Assembly: GCA_002345845.1 (NCBI GenBank)
Contig: DDWF01000004.1
Span: 1-11,840, forward strand
Length of the DNA stretch: 11,840 nucleotides
DNA from: Betaproteobacteria bacterium UBA2293
GTDB lineage: Bacteria; Pseudomonadota; Gammaproteobacteria; Burkholderiales; Rhodocyclaceae
Reading direction: 5' to 3'
Below, piece after piece: positions 7,507 through 11,840 of the stretch (positions are counted from its first letter, which is position 1; every line of letters starts with the position of its first letter). The notes beneath the pieces are model-generated. The model was given only the letters and a program-made list of their open reading frames with translations, did not search any database and had not been told where the DNA came from. Position numbers and translations under genes: made by a program.

Positions 7507-8367
7507 CTACTTCTGAGCCACGGACACCACGAAAGCCTGCACATCGATCATGTCTTGCGGTGCCATGCCTTGTTCACCCAGGCTGTTGCCCAGGTGGTAG
7601 TACAGGCGCAGAACCGCCGCGTAGGTCCGCCAGTTCGGTTCGGCCTTGTAGTTGATTCGCCAGCAGAAGGCCTTGGCCACGTTCTGGATCAGCGTCGGCT
7701 TGATGAAGAGCTTCTCTTGCGGGAAGCGGATGAAGCTGAACAGCGTGGCGTACGGCCAGCGGTTGATGTCGAGCAGATGGAGGCTGCGGGCAAACTCCTT
7801 GAACCGGTTTTCTTCCGATTCCGTCCCGTACAGCAAGTCGGCCAATGCCAGCGCAAACGTCTTTTGCTGCAGCGGCTGGTCGAGGGCGGCATAGAGCGCC
7901 GTCTTTTCCGTCTTGGTCAGCAGCGTGGTCAGCGATTCGACATGACGGGCCCGGTCGCAGACATCCTGATAGCGGCGCTCGGCGATCAGCTCGGCGATTT
8001 CCGTCTGACCCAGCAGCTGAATGGCGAACTGGTGCGCCCGCATCACCGCCTCGCGCACTTCCTTGGCCAGGCGCGGCGCGGCAAAGCCATCCGGATAAGC
8101 CGCCAGGAAGCGTTCGCTGGCCATCGCCGGCGTCACATAGTCGGCGCCGGCAATCTGAGAAGCGTCGACCAGGTTGTCGAGCAGCCGGTGTTTGGCCGTG
8201 GCCCCCTCGGCGACCTCGAGCTGGACATAGGATTTGGCCAGGCGCTTGGCGCCGCTGCCGACAAAGAAGACGTCGATGCTGTCGGCCGTCACCGTGAGCA
8301 CCTTGCCCAGCCCCCAGCCCTGCTGCTTGGGGTGAAAAACTCGATCGCCTGGGGTGAGATTGCTCAT
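7507..8367 (-). CDS. DUF3553-type domain protein, function unknown
   Basis: This 286-residue soluble protein has an N-terminal small beta domain, PGDRVFHPKQQGWGLGKVL (6-24) continuing to about residue 51. It resembles DUF3553 or the CarD/RNA-polymerase-interacting type of fold that also begins 'GD.V.HP..G.G'. The rest (about 75-285) is predominantly helical, with no enzyme motif I recognise. It is aromatic and basic near NRWPYATLFSFIRFPQEKLF (207-226). ATG 8367 is supported by GGAG about 8 bases upstream on the minus strand. A role in nucleic-acid or polymerase binding is only suggested by the N-terminal domain. It is convergent with the HPP gene, and its own promoter seems to lie in the 101-base gap at 8368-8468. 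Confidence 0.6.
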   Translation of the reverse strand: MSNLTPGDRVFHPKQQGWGLGKVLTVTADSIDVFFVGSGAKRLAKSYVQLEVAEGATAKHRLLDNLVDASQIAGADYVTPAMASERFLAAYPDGFAAPRLAKEVREAVMRAHQFAIQLLGQTEIAELIAERRYQDVCDRARHVESLTTLLTKTEKTALYAALDQPLQQKTFALALADLLYGTESEENRFKEFARSLHLLDINRWPYATLFSFIRFPQEKLFIKPTLIQNVAKAFCWRINYKAEPNWRTYAAVLRLYYHLGNSLGEQGMAPQDMIDVQAFVVSVAQK

Positions 8368-8400
8368 TTTATGCTCCGCCGTTTCCGGAAAAAGCAGCCG

Positions 8401-8406
8401 ATTCTA
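8401..8406 (-). promoter_or_regulatory. Candidate -10 element for the DUF3553-type gene
   Basis: TAGAAT on the minus strand is a five-of-six match to TATAAT, 33 bases upstream of ATG 8367. The region 17 bases further upstream is GC-rich with no clear -35. Confidence 0.4.
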
Positions 8407-8468
8407 ACACGCGTCCCAGCCGGACCCGGCCGCTTCCCGGCCCCGGAATCGCCGGCCATGACGTGGTT

Positions 8469-9548
8469 CTAGTCGATCAGCCGGCTGGCCAGTTGCTCAG
8501 CCAGCGCGATCAACGCCGGGCTGTCCTCCAGACCGTCGAGGAAGCGCTGCGGAATGCCCGTCAGGCCGCACTGTGCCCCGGCCAGGGCACCGGCGAGAAT
8601 GGCCCGGGCCTGGTTTTGACCGCCGCCATTGACCGCGTGCAGGACGGCGGATTCGAAGTCGCCGGCAAAACGGGCGGCCAGATAGTAGGCCGCCGGGAAC
8701 TGGTGATAGACGGCACACGGCAGGCCATAGACCAGCGAGGCCTTCCACGCCGGCTCGATGCGGATGTCGGGATCGATGGCCGCCAGGGCGATCGACGACG
8801 GACCGAGCAGCGCGTCCGGCGAGGGAAAGTGGCCGCTGGTCGGCGCTTCCGCCGTGCCGGCGGGCGGCGCTTGCAGGTTGCCGGTGGTCACCGTGTGGAA
8901 CGGCAATTCGCCGGCCTTGACCCGGGCCATCAGCTTGCCGGCCAGTTGCCCGTCCAGGGCATGGCCTTCCACCAGCATGCCGAGCACGGCGCCAAAGGCC
9001 ACGGTCATCGCCACCACCGTGCCATCAGTCTGCGTCAGCAGCGTATTGCCGGTGACGGCGGCGGCGAGCTCAGCCGGTTGGCGGGCGTAGCGGATGGCGA
9101 TCGCCAGGATCCGCTCGGCGGCTTCCGTGGTATCCGCGTTGCCGCCAACCTGGCCCCAGGGCCGCCCCAAGACCACCCGCCGGCGCCAGGCCTCGCGCAT
9201 CGACTGGCTGGTATAACCGCCGGGTCCGTTCATCGGCGTCCCGTCAAGCAGCGGGAAGAACGCCGTATCCAGCCGCCGGCAGAAATCCGCCTCGTCGTAG
9301 CCGCCACAAGCGACTAAAGACTCCACGGTCAGGCGCAGCAAAATCCCGGATTGGGACGGCTGCCCCGCCTGCAAACCGGCGTGATAGCGCCCCGGCCGGG
9401 GCGCGGTGTAGTCGCTGATCCACGGCCCATAGTCAGCGCGCAACTGATTCAGGTCGTAGTACCAATGCGGGCCAAGGGCCAGGGCATCACCGATGAAGGC
9501 CCCCATCAGGGCGCCCATGGCGCGATCGGTCAGCGATAGTGCGGGCAT
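8469..9548 (-). CDS. ADP-ribosylglycohydrolase-like protein (divergent, J1-crystallin-like)
   Basis: This 359-residue protein is of the DraG/ARH family, whose members normally remove ADP-ribose from proteins using two metal ions. The N-terminal helix signature RAMGALMGAFIGDALALG (9-26) and GGNADTTEAAERI (135-147) are clear. The C-terminal metal-ligand motif, usually G-D-x-D-x-x-A, reads NGGGQNQARA (307-316) and lacks both aspartates. It is followed by the usual helix AILAGALAGAQCG. This variant recalls the non-canonical J1-crystallin/SelJ-type branch, so classical hydrolase activity is uncertain. ATG 9548 is chosen because AAGGAG lies 6 bases upstream; an ATG 48 bases earlier lacks such a site. 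It is transcribed toward the DUF3553-type gene, possibly together with it. Confidence 0.82.
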   Translation of the reverse strand: MPALSLTDRAMGALMGAFIGDALALGPHWYYDLNQLRADYGPWISDYTAPRPGRYHAGLQAGQPSQSGILLRLTVESLVACGGYDEADFCRRLDTAFFPLLDGTPMNGPGGYTSQSMREAWRRRVVLGRPWGQVGGNADTTEAAERILAIAIRYARQPAELAAAVTGNTLLTQTDGTVVAMTVAFGAVLGMLVEGHALDGQLAGKLMARVKAGELPFHTVTTGNLQAPPAGTAEAPTSGHFPSPDALLGPSSIALAAIDPDIRIEPAWKASLVYGLPCAVYHQFPAAYYLAARFAGDFESAVLHAVNGGGQNQARAILAGALAGAQCGLTGIPQRFLDGLEDSPALIALAEQLASRLID

Positions 9549-9656
9549 CGTGGCTCCTTCGTGGCGGGACAACATGGCCGATGGGACGGCAAGCAATGGA
9601 CTGCGCCGAACTCGCTACAGTTCAATGACGAATCAGCGAACGCGGTCTACCAATGA

Positions 9657-9767
9657 CTACTAATCAAGGTCCAAATTAGTAAACACAAGACGAAACAGGG
9701 GATTGCCTACGTTTTCTACGCACCGGAGAACCTGCGCGAACTGTTGGCGAGGCTGGCGAAGGAATAG
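9657..9767 (+). pseudogene. 3' remnant of an unidentified gene
   Basis: An open stretch of about 36 codons has no credible start and ends at TAG 9765-9767. It reads KTKQGIAYVFYAPENLRELL and then ARLAKE, which looks like a genuine protein C-terminus. Bases 9600-9720 are visibly more A/T-rich than the neighbourhood. I cannot name the parent gene; a decayed mobile or horizontally acquired gene is possible. It lies in the 343-base gap between the ADP-ribosylglycohydrolase-like and EamA genes. The rest of that gap (9549-9656, 9768-9891) shows no gene or clear promoter. Confidence 0.4.
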
Positions 9768-9891
9768 CAAGTGGACCGTGGCTGAGCCGTCTCCGGCCAG
9801 CCCAGTTCCCACCACAACTGCGCAAGAATCGGATTGCCGGCGCTCCACCCTGGCGCCTATCGTGGCCATGCCCAAGTTAGGAAGACTATCC

Positions 9892-10806
9892 ATGAACACC
9901 GCCAGCCTCGCCCGCCTGTTGCTGCTCTCCGCCATCTGGGGCGCCTCCTTTCTGTTCATGCGCATCGGGGCGCCGGTGCTCGGGCCATCCCTACTGATCC
10001 TGGCGCGTACCGGCCTGGCGGCGCTGTTCCTGGCACTGCTTGCCATCCACCTGCGCCAGGCCCTGGATGCGCGTCGCCATTGGCGGCATTACCTACTGCT
10101 CGGACTGTTCAACTCGGCCCTGCCCTTCCTGCTGCTGGCCCATGCGGCGCAAACCCTGTCGGCGTCGCTGCTGTCCATCCTCAACGCCAGCGCACCGCTG
10201 TGGGCGACGGCCGTCGGGGCGCTCTGGCTGCGTTCGCTACCGGCACCGAAAGCGCTGGTCGGCATGCTGCTCGGCGTGATTGGTGTCGGCCTGCTGGCCG
10301 GCGTCGAAACGCTCGGTCAGCCGAAAGCCAGTGCGCAGGCCATTGCTGCCGGCCTCGGCGCCGCCCTTTCCTACGGCATCGCCAGCACCTATGCGAAAAC
10401 AGCACCGGCCGTCGGTGCCTTCGCCAACGCCCACGGCAGCATGTGGGCCGCGACGCTGCTGGTGCTGCCACTGGCCGTAGCCGCCCCGCCGCTGCCGGCG
10501 GCGCCAACGCTGACGGTGATGCTTGCCGTCGTGGCACTCGGCATCGTCTGCAGCGGCGTCGCCTATCTGCTGTATTTCCGCCTGATCGCCGATATCGGCG
10601 CCGCCCAGGCCCTCACCGTGACTTATCTGATCCCGCTGTTCGGCATCCTGTGGGGCGTGCTGTTTCTCGACGAAGCGGTCGGCTGGCACACGCTGCTCGG
10701 CGGCGTGGCGATATTGGCCGGCACCGGACTGGCAACCGGGTTTTCGCTTTCCGCCTTGTGGCCCGCTGGCAGAAACAAAAAAGCCGGTCTGTCGACCGGC
10801 TCTTGA
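9892..10806 (+). CDS. EamA/DMT-family membrane transporter
   Basis: This 304-residue inner-membrane protein has about ten hydrophobic helices in two EamA repeats. Typical features are the start 'LLLLSAIWGASFLFMRIG', LNASAPLWATAVGALWL in the first half, and GVAYLLYFRLIADIGAAQAL with TYLIPLFGILWG in the second. Drug/metabolite transporters of this group usually export amino acids or other small metabolites; the substrate is not predictable here. ATG 9892 is chosen for AGGAAG (9879-9884) and the immediate transmembrane start; upstream in-frame codons encode non-membrane sequence. The last residues (about 295-304) are encoded by the terminator hairpin that serves gyrB on the other strand. Confidence 0.88.
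   Translation: MNTASLARLLLLSAIWGASFLFMRIGAPVLGPSLLILARTGLAALFLALLAIHLRQALDARRHWRHYLLLGLFNSALPFLLLAHAAQTLSASLLSILNASAPLWATAVGALWLRSLPAPKALVGMLLGVIGVGLLAGVETLGQPKASAQAIAAGLGAALSYGIASTYAKTAPAVGAFANAHGSMWAATLLVLPLAVAAPPLPAAPTLTVMLAVVALGIVCSGVAYLLYFRLIADIGAAQALTVTYLIPLFGILWGVLFLDEAVGWHTLLGGVAILAGTGLATGFSLSALWPAGRNKKAGLSTGS
10777..10801 (-). terminator. Intrinsic terminator for gyrB
   Basis: On the minus strand, AGCCGGTC and GACCGGCT form a perfect 8-base stem (10794-10801 with 10782-10789) around a 4-base loop. The stem runs into a six-T tract (10782-10777), the last two T of which pair or directly follow it. This is a textbook intrinsic terminator 36-60 bases after the gyrB stop. It lies inside the 3' end of the EamA gene. 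Confidence 0.85.
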
Positions 10807-10836
10807 ATCCAGGCAATCTGGAAGCAGACGAAAAGC

Positions 10837-11840
10837 TCAGATATCAATCCGCGCATTCAGCGCATTGGTCTCGATGAATGCCCTTCGTGGTTCCACCAGC
10901 TCGCCCATCAGCGTCGTGAAGATCTCGTCGGCGGCGATGGCATCGTCGATCTGCACGCGCAGCAGGCGGCGGACTTTCGGGTCCATGGTGGTTTCCCACA
11001 GCTGTTCCGGGTTCATTTCGCCGAGGCCCTTGTAGCGCTGCTTGGCGATGCCGCGTTCGACTTCGTTGAGCAGCCACTTCATGGCGTCGCCGAAATTGTT
11101 GGCGACCTGCTTCTTCTCGCCGCGGGCCATGACGCCGCCGTTGCCGAACAGGTCGGCGAGGGTTTCGGCGGTACGCTTGAGCTGGATGAAATCGCCGGAG
11201 AGCAGCAGGTCTTCGTCGATCAGGCCGACCTTGAGGTTGCCGTGGTGCATGCGCTCGACGCGCAGGATCCAGCGTTCCTGGATGTCGTCGAACTTGGGCA
11301 CCAGACGCGTACCGGCCGGGATGCGGGCGGCGATCAGCTCGGCGCTGGCGCGGGCCTGTTCTTCGCTCGACAGGTCGAGCGCCAGGTTGTGGCGGACGAT
11401 GGCTTGCAGCACTTCCGGATTGATCAGGTGCGCCAGGCGCTCGATGATCGCTTCGGTGGCCAGCCAGGAGCGGGCCAGGCCTTCCAGGGCCGGGCCGGTG
11501 ATCGGTGCACCGGCAGCAGGCGTCAGCACGGCCTCGTCGAGCGCCAGGTTGAGCAGGAACTGGTTGTATTCCAGATCGTCCTTCAGATAGCGCTCGGTCT
11601 TGCCGTGCTTGACCTTGTACAGCGGCGGCTGGGCGATGTAGATGTAGCCGCGGTCGACCAGTTCCGGCATCTGGCGGTAGAGCAGCGTCAACAGCAAAGT
11701 GCGGATGTGGGCGCCGTCGACGTCGGCGTCGGTCATGATGATGATGCGGTGGTAACGCAGCTTGTCGATGTTGAAGTCATCCTTGCCGATGCCGGTGCCG
11801 AGGGCGGTGATCAGCGTGACGATCTGCTCGGAGGAAATCA
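10837..11840 (-). CDS. gyrB: DNA gyrase subunit B, C-terminal part (5' end outside window)
   Basis: About 333 C-terminal residues are visible, entering from the right edge in frame as SSEQIVTLITALGTGIGKDD. The TOPRIM metal-binding block MTDADVDGAHIRTL, then RGYIYIAQPPLYKV, QRYKGLGEMNPEQLWETTMDP and the terminal RRAFIETNALNARIDI identify GyrB rather than ParE. The stretch between LYKVKHGK and QRYKGLGEM is long, as in the proteobacterial GyrB form with its C-terminal insertion. GyrB is the ATPase subunit of the enzyme that introduces negative supercoils. In many bacteria it follows dnaA and dnaN, so the origin may lie just beyond the right edge. A strong intrinsic terminator follows the gene. 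Confidence 0.97.
   Translation of the reverse strand, partial: ISSEQIVTLITALGTGIGKDDFNIDKLRYHRIIIMTDADVDGAHIRTLLLTLLYRQMPELVDRGYIYIAQPPLYKVKHGKTERYLKDDLEYNQFLLNLALDEAVLTPAAGAPITGPALEGLARSWLATEAIIERLAHLINPEVLQAIVRHNLALDLSSEEQARASAELIAARIPAGTRLVPKFDDIQERWILRVERMHHGNLKVGLIDEDLLLSGDFIQLKRTAETLADLFGNGGVMARGEKKQVANNFGDAMKWLLNEVERGIAKQRYKGLGEMNPEQLWETTMDPKVRRLLRVQIDDAIAADEIFTTLMGELVEPRRAFIETNALNARIDI

Noticed and set aside
9703..9891. Longer EamA start
   Set aside because: The extra 63 residues are hydrophilic, low-complexity and overlap the remnant gene; ATG 9892 has AGGAAG and begins the first membrane helix.

Overview
The window reads as chromosomal DNA of a GC-rich denitrifying betaproteobacterium. 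A Rhodocyclales-type organism (Dechloromonas/Azonexus relatives) is my best guess, from the cytochrome cd1 nitrite reductase, the PHA-system protein and the gene styles; this is inference, not a database match. The 3' part of gyrB at the right edge and a parS-like site at 3191-3206 suggest that the region lies near the chromosome origin.

Layout. 1-94: end of a probable metallophosphoesterase (+). 207-515: small polyhydroxyalkanoate-system protein (+). 635-1825: response regulator with an HD-GYP cyclic-di-GMP phosphodiesterase output (+), overlapping by 11 bases a Sir2-family deacylase at 1815-2630 (+). 2637-3089: dtd, D-aminoacyl-tRNA deacylase (-), convergent with the Sir2 gene. 3090-3380: a regulatory region with a parS-like site, a perfect FNR/DNR box and a second near-perfect box. 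3381-5111: nirS (+), closed by a strong hairpin. 5201-7439: three translationally coupled genes (+), namely a Crp/Fnr regulator fused to a double NarX/PilJ-type P-box domain, a 65-residue unknown protein and an HPP-family membrane protein. 7507-8367 (-): DUF3553-type protein. 8469-9548 (-): ADP-ribosylglycohydrolase-like protein. 9549-9891: intergenic, with a gene remnant. 9892-10806 (+): EamA/DMT exporter. 10837-11840 (-): gyrB, partial.

The main discovery candidate is the nirS-proximal set at 3381-7439. The regulator has an FNR-type recognition helix (E-x-x-S-R), which predicts binding to the TTGAT-N4-ATCAA box in front of nirS. Its C-terminal half carries two copies of the N-x-x-G-x-x-R-M-x-S-x-R motif, which resembles the nitrate-binding P-box of NarX/NarQ but sits in a protein with no membrane segment. 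HPP proteins include a described chloroplast/cyanobacterial nitrite transporter. Together the genes could form a compact module: nitrite uptake (HPP), cytoplasmic nitrate/nitrite sensing with direct DNA binding (fusion regulator), and periplasmic nitrite reduction (NirS).

A second notable signal is a sharp codon-usage break inside the HD-GYP gene near 1400-1415. Glutamate codons switch from 24 GAG:1 GAA to 2 GAG:12 GAA, which suggests a recombination (or assembly) junction.
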